From Rhodanobacteraceae bacterium (lineage in GTDB: Bacteria > Pseudomonadota > Gammaproteobacteria > Xanthomonadales > Rhodanobacteraceae): a stretch of 64,000 nucleotides of DNA. The translations under genes were made by a program, and so were the position numbers. Under the pieces are notes generated by a model that was not told the origin of the DNA, made no database searches, and saw only the letters and a program-made list of their open reading frames with translations. This document shows positions 8,536 through 16,774 of the stretch, piece after piece (the first letter of the stretch is position 1; each line of letters starts with the position of its first letter). The DNA is taken from NCBI GenBank assembly GCA_004299555.1, contig SCQU01000013.1, positions 1 to 64,000 of the forward strand, given 5' to 3'.

Positions 8536-9560
8536 GCATCGCGACTAGCGCCCCGGGCAAACTGGTGCTGCTGGGCGAATACGCCGTGCTGGACGGCGCC
8601 CCCGCGCTGGTGCTGGCGGTGAACCGCCGCGCGAACGCCACGCTCACACCCATCCCGGGCGATTGCTTTGAAATCATTTCGCCCACGCTGGGCATGGCTG
8701 CACGGCTGCGGCCGGGGGACGGCGCCGCACACCGCCGCGGCCCGGCCCCGCCGGCCGAGCTGGCGTGGATCGCGACATTGCTCGCGCACTTCGGGCCGGC
8801 GCGGACGCTGCCCGCCTGCCGGGTCGAACTTGACAGCGACGCGTTTTACGTTGACCACGCCGGGGCCAGGGTCAAGCTTGGCTTGGGTTCCAGCGCGGCG
8901 CTCGCCGTTGCCTTGCTGGGCGCCTTGCGGGCGCTGGCCCAACTGCCGCCTCCCGCGCTCGCCGAAGCCATCGCGATGCACCGCGCCATCCAGGGCGGAC
9001 GCGGCAGCGGCATCGACATCGCGGCCTCGCTCGCGGGTGGCTTGACGCGCTTCCAGCTGGACGCCGCCGGCGCCGCACACGCCACGCCGGCCAGCCTGCC
9101 GCGCGGCCTGCACATGTGTTGCGTGTACAGTGGACGCCCGGCGTCCACCCGCGCGATGCTGGCGGAAGTTGCGGCCTGGCGCACGCATGCGCCCGGCGCA
9201 TACACACGGCACATCCGCGAACTCGCTACAATTTCTTCACGCGGCGTCGACGCGGTTGCCACCGGCGACGCTGCCGCCTTCCTGTCCAGCCTCAGCGCGT
9301 ATGCACAAACCCTGGCCCGTTTCGGCCACGCCTGCGGCGTGGATATTGCAAGCCGCGAACACCAGACCATCGGTGCCATCGCCACGGATTGCGGTTGCGT
9401 CTACAAAAGTTGCGGCGCGGGCGGCGGTGACGTGGGCATCACGTTTGGCGTGGACAATCACCGCGTGCAGGTTTTTGCATCACGCGCGGCACGCGCCGGT
9501 TTCCGCGTGATCGGGCTGGAAGCAGACCCGCGGGGTCTGGGCATGATGGTCAACGTCTGA
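8532..9560 (+). CDS. mvaK2: Phosphomevalonate kinase
   Basis: The 342-residue GHMP kinase phosphorylates mevalonate 5-phosphate to the diphosphate. It opens with SAPGKLVLLGEYAVLDGAPA, carries the ATP loop GLGSSAALAVALLG, has GSGIDIAASLAGG in place of the family's GSGxDxAA motif, and ends with a KSCGAGGGDVG motif matching the KxxGAGGGD signature of phosphomevalonate kinases. These last two features separate it from mevalonate kinase. ATGA overlap with mvaD and 17 bases to the next gene place it firmly in the operon. Confidence 0.9.
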   Translation: MSIATSAPGKLVLLGEYAVLDGAPALVLAVNRRANATLTPIPGDCFEIISPTLGMAARLRPGDGAAHRRGPAPPAELAWIATLLAHFGPARTLPACRVELDSDAFYVDHAGARVKLGLGSSAALAVALLGALRALAQLPPPALAEAIAMHRAIQGGRGSGIDIAASLAGGLTRFQLDAAGAAHATPASLPRGLHMCCVYSGRPASTRAMLAEVAAWRTHAPGAYTRHIRELATISSRGVDAVATGDAAAFLSSLSAYAQTLARFGHACGVDIASREHQTIGAIATDCGCVYKSCGAGGGDVGITFGVDNHRVQVFASRAARAGFRVIGLEADPRGLGMMVNV

Positions 9561-9577
9561 GGTTGCGGGGTACCAAG

Positions 9578-11836
9578 ATGGATCAGTCAAGATTGCCGGG
9601 CTTCTACAAATTGTCGGTGTCCGAGCGTGTGGACCTGGTACGCGCACGCGGCCTGGTCTCGCGTGAAGACTTCCAGTCGCTGTCGACCGGCGCGCATACG
9701 CTCACCGTCGCACGCGCCGACAAGATGATCGAAAACGTGGTCGGCGTGATGGGGCTGCCACTGGGCCTTGGCCTCAACTTCCTGATCAACGGCGCCGATC
9801 GCGTGGTGCCGCTGGTGGTTGAAGAGCCCTCCATTGTCGCGGCGCTGTCCTCGGCGGCCAAACTGGTGCGCGCGGCGGGCGGCTTCACCACCCGCTCGAC
9901 CGAGCCGATCCTCATCGGCCAGGTGCAGATCGTCGACGTCGACAACTCGGCCAGCGCACAAAACGCGCTGCTGCAGCGCAAGCAGGAAATCCTCAACCTC
10001 GCCAACAGCCTGCACCCGAAGATGGTCGCGCGCGGCGGCGGCGCCAAGGACATCGAAGTCCGCATCTATCCGGGCGCGGCCGAAGGCCGCGACATGGTGG
10101 TACTGCATCTTTTGGTCAACACCTGCGACGCGATGGGCGCCAACATGGTCAACACCATGTGCGAAGGCGTCGCGCCGTTGGTGGAAACCATCACCGGCGG
10201 CAAGGTGTTCCTGCGAATCTTGTCCAACCTTACCGACCGCGCGCTGGTCTGGGCCAAGGCCGTGATCCCGACCGCGCTCCTGGCCGGCAAGGGCTACGAC
10301 GGCGAACAGGTGCGCGACGGCATCATCCTCGCCAACGACCTTGCGCTGTGCGATCCGTACCGCGCCGCGACGCACAACAAGGGCATCATGAACGGGGTCG
10401 ACGCCGTGGCCCTTGCCACCGGCAACGACTGGCGCGCGCTGGAAGCCGCGGCCCACGCCTACGCCGCGCGCGGCAAGCACTACACGTCCCTGACCCGCTG
10501 GTACAAGGACGATCTGGGCAATCTCGCCGGCAGCCTCGAGATGCCGATGAAGGTCGGTACCGTCGGCGGCAACCTGCAGTCGAACGCCACGGTCGCCTTG
10601 AACCTGCGCCTCCTGAACGTCGGTTCGGCGCGGGAGCTGGCGGAGATCATGGGCGCGGTGGGGCTGGCGCAAAACTTCTCGGCCCTGCGCGCGCTCGTCA
10701 CCGACGGCATCCAGCAAGGCCACATGACGCTGCACGCGCGTTCGGTCGCGGTCAGCGCGGGCGCGACCCCCGAAATTTTCGACACCGTGGTTGAACGCCT
10801 GCTCGACAGCGGCGAGGTCAAGGTGTGGAAGGCCAAGGAGATCATCGCCGAGGTACGCGGCCAGGCGCAGCCGGAAGCCACGACGGTGGCGCAGGGTTTC
10901 GAGCCGGTGGATGACGCCGAATACGCGACCGGCTACGGCAAGGCAATCCTTCTCGGTGAGCACTCGGTCGTCTACGGCCGGCACGCCATCGCGGTGCCGG
11001 TGCCGATGGCCATCCGCGCGCGCGCCGAGGCGTCGAAGGACGGCACCTGGCTCATCATCCCGCGCTGGGGCGTCGAACAGCGCCTGCATCCGGGCACCAA
11101 GCACCCGGGTTCGTTCCTGCAATCGCTCGAACTGATCCTTGCAAAGCTGGAACTCAGCGAACGGCCGCTGCGCATCCAGGTGTACCCCAACCTGCCGCGC
11201 GCCAATGGCCTCGGCGGCTCGGCGGCACTGGCGGTCGCGGTCATCCGCGCGCTTGACCGTTACTGTTCACTCGGCCTGACCGACCAGCAAGTCTGCGCGC
11301 TGGCCTACGAATGCGAACGCGTGGCACACGGCACGCCGTCGGGCATCGACAACACGGTGGCAACCTACGGCCAGCCATTGCTGTACCAGCGCGGCGAGCC
11401 CCCGGTGATCGAACCGCTGCACTTTGCCAAACCGCTGCCGATGGTGATCGGCCTCTCGGGCGTGGAGAGCCTGACCGCGCGCACGGTGCGTCGCGTACGC
11501 GAGGCATGGCTGCGCAACAAGCCGCTGTACGAGCGCATTTTCGATGAAATCGACGCGCTGGCGATGCAGGGCATCAAGGCGCTGGAGGCGTGGGACCTGC
11601 AACAGTTTGGCGAGCTCATGAACGTCTGCCAGGGCCAATTGAACGCACTGCAGGTATCGAGCTGGGAGCTGGAAGAAATGATCCAGATCGCGCGCACCAA
11701 CGGCGCGGTCGGAGCCAAGCTCACCGGCGGCGGCGGCGGCGGCGCAATGATCGCGCTGTGCCCCGATGATCCGGGCCGCGTGGCGCGCGCGCTGAAGCAG
11801 GCCGGCTACCAGGCGATGGAGACCCACCTTGGCTGA
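9578..11836 (+). CDS. mvaA-mvaK1: Bifunctional HMG-CoA reductase-mevalonate kinase fusion
   Basis: One uninterrupted 752-residue frame joins two consecutive pathway enzymes. Residues 1 to about 430 are a class II HMG-CoA reductase: ENVVG with the catalytic glutamate (52-56), DAMGAN (184-189), GIMNGVDAVALATGND (about 269-284) and GHMTLHAR with the catalytic histidine (381-388). After a short linker, residues about 452-752 are mevalonate kinase: GYGKAILLGEHSVVYG at the start, ATP loop GLGGSAA (544-550), HGTPSGIDN (584-592) and KLTGGGGGGA near 714-723. Each half has near-complete family length. The ATG at 9578 has GGGG 7 bases upstream; a TTG at 9563 is the alternative. The product would convert HMG-CoA to mevalonate 5-phosphate in one polypeptide. 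Confidence 0.93.
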   Translation: MDQSRLPGFYKLSVSERVDLVRARGLVSREDFQSLSTGAHTLTVARADKMIENVVGVMGLPLGLGLNFLINGADRVVPLVVEEPSIVAALSSAAKLVRAAGGFTTRSTEPILIGQVQIVDVDNSASAQNALLQRKQEILNLANSLHPKMVARGGGAKDIEVRIYPGAAEGRDMVVLHLLVNTCDAMGANMVNTMCEGVAPLVETITGGKVFLRILSNLTDRALVWAKAVIPTALLAGKGYDGEQVRDGIILANDLALCDPYRAATHNKGIMNGVDAVALATGNDWRALEAAAHAYAARGKHYTSLTRWYKDDLGNLAGSLEMPMKVGTVGGNLQSNATVALNLRLLNVGSARELAEIMGAVGLAQNFSALRALVTDGIQQGHMTLHARSVAVSAGATPEIFDTVVERLLDSGEVKVWKAKEIIAEVRGQAQPEATTVAQGFEPVDDAEYATGYGKAILLGEHSVVYGRHAIAVPVPMAIRARAEASKDGTWLIIPRWGVEQRLHPGTKHPGSFLQSLELILAKLELSERPLRIQVYPNLPRANGLGGSAALAVAVIRALDRYCSLGLTDQQVCALAYECERVAHGTPSGIDNTVATYGQPLLYQRGEPPVIEPLHFAKPLPMVIGLSGVESLTARTVRRVREAWLRNKPLYERIFDEIDALAMQGIKALEAWDLQQFGELMNVCQGQLNALQVSSWELEEMIQIARTNGAVGAKLTGGGGGGAMIALCPDDPGRVARALKQAGYQAMETHLG

Positions 11837-12428
11837 GGACCGCGACCCGCGCGTGGTGTCATTCGACTCCGAACGCCTGATTCTGGTCGACGCGGCCGAT
11901 CGCGAGATCGGCTTTGCAACCAAGGCCGACGCGCACGCCGGCAAGGGCATCCTGCACCGCGCGTTCTCGCTGTTCGTGTTCAACCCCGCGGGCGAACTGC
12001 TGCTGCAGCAACGCGCGCCCGGCAAGCCCTTGTGGCCGGGTTACTGGGCCAACAGCTGCTGCAGCCACCCGCGCGGCGGCGAAAACATGGAAGTTGCCAC
12101 CCAACGCCGCCTCAGCGAAGAGCTGGGCTTCACCTGCGGGCTCGAGTACCTGTTCAAGTTCCAGTACCACGCCGAGTTCGGCGCCAGCGGCTCTGAGACC
12201 GAACTGTGCTCGGTGTACGTCGGCACCTCCGCCGCGCCGGTGCGGGTCAACGATACCGAAATCGCCGCCTGGCGCTATGTAAAACCGGAAGCGTTGGACC
12301 GCGAAATCGCGGACACCCCCGAACACTTCACGCCCTGGCTGAAACTCGAATGGCAGCGCCTGCGCGGTGAATTCGCCGATCGCCTGCCGCGCGCCAGCGC
12401 GTCTTCGCCACGGCAACGCGAAGCCTGA
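11829..12428 (+). CDS. idi: Isopentenyl-diphosphate delta-isomerase, type 1
   Basis: The 199-residue Nudix-fold protein interconverts IPP and DMAPP, which a mevalonate pathway needs because it makes only IPP. Type 1 features are visible: the cysteine segment ANSCCSHP, the Nudix box running HPRGGENMEVATQRRLSEEL, and the SETELCSVYVG strand bearing the second catalytic acid. Translation appears to start at a TTG at 11829, supported by GGAG 7 bases upstream; the coding region overlaps the preceding fusion gene by 8 bases. It is the last gene tightly linked to the pathway before glucokinase. Confidence 0.92.
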   Translation: MAEDRDPRVVSFDSERLILVDAADREIGFATKADAHAGKGILHRAFSLFVFNPAGELLLQQRAPGKPLWPGYWANSCCSHPRGGENMEVATQRRLSEELGFTCGLEYLFKFQYHAEFGASGSETELCSVYVGTSAAPVRVNDTEIAAWRYVKPEALDREIADTPEHFTPWLKLEWQRLRGEFADRLPRASASSPRQREA

Positions 12429-12503
12429 CTTGGCGGCGGCGGCGCGCCCTGCGGTACCCCTGCGCGGTGGCTCCGCGCCGCGGTTCACGCGGAGCACAGC
12501 ACC

Positions 12504-13532
12504 ATGACCGGATTCGCGCTCATTGGCGACATTGGCGGCACCCACGCGCGCTTCGCGCTGACCGATCTGGTGGCCGGCCAGCCGCAGATCCTCAACGCCC
12601 AAACCTTCAGTGACGCCGGCTTCGAGAGCCTTGGCGCCGCTGCACGGCACTATCTGGACGCGTCAGGCACCAGGCTGCGCCGCGCCGCGCTGGCCGTGGC
12701 GTCACCGATCGAAGGCGACACGATCACCCTCACCAACCGGGGCTGGTCGTTCCGCCGCAGCGAGCTGCAGCGCCAGCTCGGACTGGATGACCTGCAGATC
12801 ATCAACGACTTTGCCGCGATCGCGTGGGCGGCGCCGTACCTGGCCGCGGACGCCCGCCTCGCCATCCACGGTACGCCCGCGACACCGCCCGTCGGGCCGA
12901 TCACGCTGATCGGCGCCGGTACGGGGCTCGGTGTGGCGCTGCTGACGGGTGCTGCGTCCTCTGGCTGGCACGTGGTGCCGACCGAGGGAGGGCACGCCGC
13001 CTTCGCACCCGCCGACGCCGAAGAACGCATGCTGGCGGCCTGGCTCAACGCGCGTTACGGCCGCGTATCCAACGAACGCGCACTCAGCGGCAACGGGTTG
13101 TCCTGCATCGACGCTGCCCTGCGCGGCGTGGCGCCGGTACCCGCGCCCGGCGGGCAGACCGGCGCACGCAGCGCCAGCGACGTCACGGCGGCCGCGCTCG
13201 CCGGCGAGCCTGACGCGCGCCGCGCCCTGCAACGGTTCTGCCGCATCTACGGCGCCGTGGCGGGCGACGCCGCGTTGCTGCACGGCGCCAACACCGTGCT
13301 GATCGCCGGCGGCGTGGTGTTGCACTTCCTCGATTTCTTTCGCGCCAGCGGCTTCATGGACGCCTTTACGGCCAAAGGCCGCCGCCTCGATTACATGCAG
13401 CGCATCGCCGTGCAGGTCATCACCCACCCGAACCCGGGCCTGCTGGGCGCGGCGGTGGCAGCACGATACGCGCCTGCGCGAGGCGCAACCGGCGGCACGC
13501 ACCACGAACACCCGACTCCACGCAGCACATGA
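12504..13532 (+). CDS. glk: Glucokinase (bacterial Glk family)
   Basis: The 342-residue protein belongs to the proteobacterial glucokinase family, which phosphorylates glucose with ATP in the cytoplasm. It begins with the phosphate-binding GDIGGTHARFAL, has INDFAAIAWA around residue 95, GAGTGLGVA, and the PTEGGHAAFAP zinc/substrate segment. It follows idi after 75 bases in the same direction and could be transcribed with it, although the gap is larger than the overlaps upstream. It has no direct place in isoprenoid synthesis. Only non-coding sequence follows for more than 500 bases. Confidence 0.88.
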   Translation: MTGFALIGDIGGTHARFALTDLVAGQPQILNAQTFSDAGFESLGAAARHYLDASGTRLRRAALAVASPIEGDTITLTNRGWSFRRSELQRQLGLDDLQIINDFAAIAWAAPYLAADARLAIHGTPATPPVGPITLIGAGTGLGVALLTGAASSGWHVVPTEGGHAAFAPADAEERMLAAWLNARYGRVSNERALSGNGLSCIDAALRGVAPVPAPGGQTGARSASDVTAAALAGEPDARRALQRFCRIYGAVAGDAALLHGANTVLIAGGVVLHFLDFFRASGFMDAFTAKGRRLDYMQRIAVQVITHPNPGLLGAAVAARYAPARGATGGTHHEHPTPRST

Positions 13533-13772
13533 CACACAGGACAGTGACGGCGCAATCGCGTCGCTACTCCGGTGTTGCGCACCTGCTGCGGGCGCCGCCA
13601 CCCCATCGGCACCATCCATCGCAGGCGTTTTCCGGCCACGCTCCGTCATCGAACCTTGACCTCACGCGGCCGGTGTTTCAAAGCTCCGGCCGTGCCACGG
13701 TCAGGCCAGCCACTCCAGACAGCACCCGTTGTCACCGGTGCTGACCGCGCCATCCAGCCACGTTGGCAAACA

Positions 13773-13809
13773 ACTGCGTATTCCGGTGAGGTTGACTGCG
13801 TGTTCCGGT
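13773..13809. repeat. Two 15-bp direct repeats, 22 bp apart
   Basis: ACTGCGTATTCCGGT at 13773-13787 recurs as ACTGCGTGTTCCGGT at 13795-13809 with one mismatch. The 22-base period is close to two helical turns, as expected for tandem binding sites of a regulator. They lie about 290 bases before the TIR gene and 240 bases after glk. No protein is assigned. Confidence 0.5.
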
Positions 13810-13952
13810 AGTCACTGACCACGGTACCCATGCTGACCCGGCGACGCCGCATCGCCCAACCTGGATGTGGCGCACGGCTGGATTCGGCGCCAAAAGCTGA
13901 CGTTGCTGCATCGCGGGCGAAGGTCGGCTTACGCTCGAACGGACACGGAACC

Positions 13953-13972
13953 ATGTGAGATGTGGTTCACAT
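13953..13972. promoter_or_regulatory. Palindromic operator-like site upstream of TIR gene
   Basis: ATGTGA and TCACAT form a perfect 6-base inverted repeat with 8 bases between them; a nested ATGTG/CACAT pair with 3 bases between shares the right half. The half-sites resemble those of CRP/Clp-type regulators, but the canonical spacing there is 6, not 8. It lies about 125 bases upstream of the TIR gene start and could be its operator. Confidence 0.35.
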
Positions 13973-14096
13973 TTTGGTAGAGTTGCCTTCCCGCTCCGGC
14001 GCCGCCGGAACGGGGCGACCCGCCGGTGCCTTGCGCGCTCGACGATCGCGCCCCGCCAAGGACGGTGTGCAGCAACGTCGAACGCAGGTGACGGTC

Positions 14097-16352
14097 ATGC
14101 CCGAATCGTCGTCCGGTTCCAGCTTCACGTATCGCGCGTTCATCAGCTACAGCCACCGCGACAAGGCGTGGGCGGATTGGCTGCACCGGTCGCTCGAAAC
14201 GTATCGCGTACCTTCGCGGTTGGTCGGCAAGCAAACCGCGGCGGGCGTGATCCCACGTCGCCTGAATCCGATCTTCCGCGACCGCGAGGAACTGTCGAGT
14301 TCGCCGGAGCTCGGCAGCAAGATCAATCAGGCGCTCGCACAGTCCGAAAACCTGATCGTGCTCTGCTCGCCCGCTTCGGCCACCTCGCGCTGGGTAAACG
14401 AGGAAGTGCTGGCGTACAAGCGCATGGGCCGCGCCAGGCACATCTTCTGCCTGATCGTGGAGGGCGAACCCAACGCGACCGATAGGCCCGGCCGCGAGGC
14501 GGAAGAATGTTTTTGTCCCGCGCTGCGCTTCGCGACGGATACGGACGGACGGCCCACGAACGAACGCACCGAGCCGATTGCAGCCGACGCGCGCGAGGGC
14601 AAGGACGGCAAGGCCAACGCCAAGCTGAAACTGGTCGCGGGCATGCTCGGCGTCGGGTTCGATGCGCTGAAGCAGCGCGAACTGCAGCGCCGCACCCGCC
14701 GCATGACCGCGATCGCCGCGCTGGCGCTGGGGGTGATGGCCGTCACCAGCGTGCTGGCGGTGTACGCGCTGATTTCGCGTCACCAGGCTGTGATCGCGCA
14801 ACACCAGGCGGTCGTCGCGCAACAAGCCGCGCAACGCCGCCAGAAACAGGCTGAGGGCCTAGTCAACTTCATGCTCGGCGACCTCACTGGCAAGCTCAAC
14901 GAAGTCCACCGACTCGACATCCTGCAGGCCGTGGACAACAAGGCCATGGCCTACTTCAAGTCGCTGCCGGCCACGGACGTCAACGACGCGGCACTGGAAC
15001 AACGCGCCAAGGCCTTGGAAGCAATTGGCACCGTACGCATGCAACAAGGCCAGCAGGTTGCCGCGCGTCAGGCGTTTCTGGCTTCCACACGCATATCTTC
15101 GCAGCTTGCTGCCTCGGCTCCGATGGACGCCGCACGGCAGATGGCCTATGCAAACACGTTGAACTTCATCGGCTTCACCTACTGGGACGAAGGAAATCTC
15201 GAGGCAGCGCAGCAAAACTTCATATTGTCGCAAGCTTCTCTGCTGCACGCGCAAAAAATGACAAAAGGCAGTCCGAAACTAGATTCCCAGTTGGCCACGA
15301 CCATCAACAACATTGGGCACGTGCACGAAGCACGCGGCAACCTCAATGCGGCGATCGCTGCGTACCGCAGCATGCTTGCGCTTTTGCAAAGTGTGGTTTC
15401 AGATCAACCTAAAAACATGGATTGGAAAAACCTGCTCGGGAACGCATGGGACGACCTGGGAAAAGTCGAGCTTGAGCAAGGCCACCTTGATCGCGCCATC
15501 ACCGACTACCGTACAGACCAGAACCTCCGGGAAGCCATGTCCGCCGGGGATCCCGCCAACCACGACGAGCTGAACGATTTGATGGTCAGTGATGCCATCC
15601 TTGGCCGCACGCTCGCACTTTATGGCGACATGCAAGGGGCTCTTCGGTACACCCTTTCCGCAGTGGACATCGGCAAGAGTCTGGTCAAGTTCGAGCCTGC
15701 CGACACGGACAATCAAGATGACCTGGCGCTCTACAGCTCGCAACTCGGTGGCCTGTTGCGCCAAACGGGCCAAGTAACCGCCGCAGCTGTTGCCGATGCC
15801 GAAGGCGTGGCGATTTTTTCGACGCTGGTTTCCAGGGATCCAAAGAACTCCGGATGGAATCGAGGCTTCGCACAAGCGCGCATCGAGCTTGCTCAACTGA
15901 AGCTCCGGCAGGGCGATACAGGCGCAGCGCGCTCGTCGGTTGACGACGCGTTGCAGTTGCTGGAGTCTCTGCGTCGTACGAACGCATCCGACCCCGCGCT
16001 CGCCCTGCTCGCGGCGCAAGCCAACCTGATCATGGGCGAAATTTCAGCGAAACAGGGCGACACGGCGGAGGCGCACAAAGCCTGGATCGACGCGCGAACC
16101 GCCGTTGCCGACAAAAGTATCAGCAACGACCCGAACGCGCTCGCAGCAGTCGTCAGGGCTTGCCTGCTACTCGACGACACTGCTGCGGCACGACCATCGC
16201 TCGCGAAATTGTCGGCGATGGGCTACCGCACACCCGACTTCGATGCGCTGCTCGATGCCAAGCATGTGACCTACACGGTGGACCCCAGAGCCACAGCGCG
16301 CATCAACGCCGCGATCAACGAACCGGTGAACCCGCTCAAAAAGCCCTTATAG
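14097..16352 (+). CDS. TIR domain - transmembrane - TPR repeat protein
   Basis: The 751-residue protein has an N-terminal TIR domain (about residues 10-160, beginning FTYRAFISYSHRDKAWADWL). The helix after LIVLCSPAS reads SRWVNEEV, which aligns with the S-x-W-C-x-x-E pattern of NAD-cleaving TIR domains and puts Glu103 at the catalytic position. One membrane helix follows (about 203-226), then a helical QAEGLVNFMLGDL segment and TPR-like repeats (for example INNIGHVHEARGNLNAAIAAY) to the C terminus. The ATG at 14097 is preceded by AGGTGA. GC content falls to about 50 % in parts of the TPR region, below that of neighbouring genes, which suggests transfer. The gene sits 74 bases before a small companion gene. 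Possible roles are NAD-depleting immunity or stress signalling; neither is shown. Confidence 0.82.
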   Translation: MPESSSGSSFTYRAFISYSHRDKAWADWLHRSLETYRVPSRLVGKQTAAGVIPRRLNPIFRDREELSSSPELGSKINQALAQSENLIVLCSPASATSRWVNEEVLAYKRMGRARHIFCLIVEGEPNATDRPGREAEECFCPALRFATDTDGRPTNERTEPIAADAREGKDGKANAKLKLVAGMLGVGFDALKQRELQRRTRRMTAIAALALGVMAVTSVLAVYALISRHQAVIAQHQAVVAQQAAQRRQKQAEGLVNFMLGDLTGKLNEVHRLDILQAVDNKAMAYFKSLPATDVNDAALEQRAKALEAIGTVRMQQGQQVAARQAFLASTRISSQLAASAPMDAARQMAYANTLNFIGFTYWDEGNLEAAQQNFILSQASLLHAQKMTKGSPKLDSQLATTINNIGHVHEARGNLNAAIAAYRSMLALLQSVVSDQPKNMDWKNLLGNAWDDLGKVELEQGHLDRAITDYRTDQNLREAMSAGDPANHDELNDLMVSDAILGRTLALYGDMQGALRYTLSAVDIGKSLVKFEPADTDNQDDLALYSSQLGGLLRQTGQVTAAAVADAEGVAIFSTLVSRDPKNSGWNRGFAQARIELAQLKLRQGDTGAARSSVDDALQLLESLRRTNASDPALALLAAQANLIMGEISAKQGDTAEAHKAWIDARTAVADKSISNDPNALAAVVRACLLLDDTAAARPSLAKLSAMGYRTPDFDALLDAKHVTYTVDPRATARINAAINEPVNPLKKPL

Positions 16353-16426
16353 CCTTCCGCCCGAACAAGTCTGAAGGCGAAACGGCCCGCCCCAAGTGCC
16401 GTGCATGCTGAAAAAGGAGTGCCCCG

Positions 16427-16774
16427 ATGTCTGACATCGTCGTCAAGTTGAATATCAACCCCGCTCCCGGCAAGGCGGCTGTCACCTGCGAGCCAGCGGA
16501 GTTTTCCGCGAATCGCGGCAACCAGGAAATCAAATGGAAGCCGGGCGGGAACGAGGGGTTCACCTTCTACTCGCTGACCGGCTTGTCAGACAATCCACCG
16601 TTCTCAGGATTGAATGTCATCGATGACGAAATCACCATCAATGACAATGACCAGGCAGCGAACGAATACACGTACACCATCACCGTGGTCGCAGACGCAA
16701 ACGGTGGTCATTACACCACCCAGGTGAGCAACTCCGCTGCCACTACAACGCCCCCGTGCATCAAGAACCAGTAG
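16427..16774 (+). CDS. Small beta-rich protein, possibly DP-EP family
   Basis: This 115-residue protein starts at an ATG with AAGGAG 8 bases upstream. It has no signal peptide or membrane segment. Alternating hydrophobic residues, a NRGNQEIKWKPGG turn, a NPPFSG segment and a TYTITVVADANG strand suggest an all-beta, immunoglobulin-like fold. It resembles, from memory, the small DP-EP family of uncharacterised proteins found in some gammaproteobacteria; this assignment is tentative. GC is lower than that of surrounding genes, like the TPR part of the adjacent TIR gene. The 74-base spacing and shared direction suggest a two-gene unit in which this could be a partner, sensor or effector of the TIR protein. 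Confidence 0.65.
   Translation: MSDIVVKLNINPAPGKAAVTCEPAEFSANRGNQEIKWKPGGNEGFTFYSLTGLSDNPPFSGLNVIDDEITINDNDQAANEYTYTITVVADANGGHYTTQVSNSAATTTPPCIKNQ

Larger units (their letters stand above)
13533..14096. other. Intergenic region glk to TIR gene (564 bp)
   Basis: No convincing gene is seen. Frames that open here have arginine/histidine-rich shadow composition and no ribosome-binding site. The stretch contains a pair of 15-base direct repeats and a palindrome, listed separately, and a GGCCGG/CCGGCC inverted repeat at 13668-13691 without a T-run. It probably holds the end of the glk transcript and the promoter of the TIR gene. Confidence 0.6.

Noticed and set aside
9587-11122. A 511-codon minus-strand frame inside the HMGR-MVK gene
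   Set aside because: It is antiphase to a gene with complete catalytic motifs and has His/Arg/Gly-rich composition typical of shadow frames in high-GC DNA.
9578-11836. The HMGR-MVK fusion as an artefact of a missed stop codon
   Set aside because: The linker is read without a stop in one frame, both halves are near full length, and no internal start with a convincing ribosome-binding site was noticed at the kinase start.
13529-13744. A 71-codon frame starting at the glk stop
   Set aside because: His/Pro/Arg-rich with no recognisable fold and no ribosome-binding site.
13953-13972. Canonical CRP/Clp binding site upstream of the TIR gene
   Set aside because: The half-sites fit but the spacing is 8 bases, not the 6 required; kept only as a palindrome.
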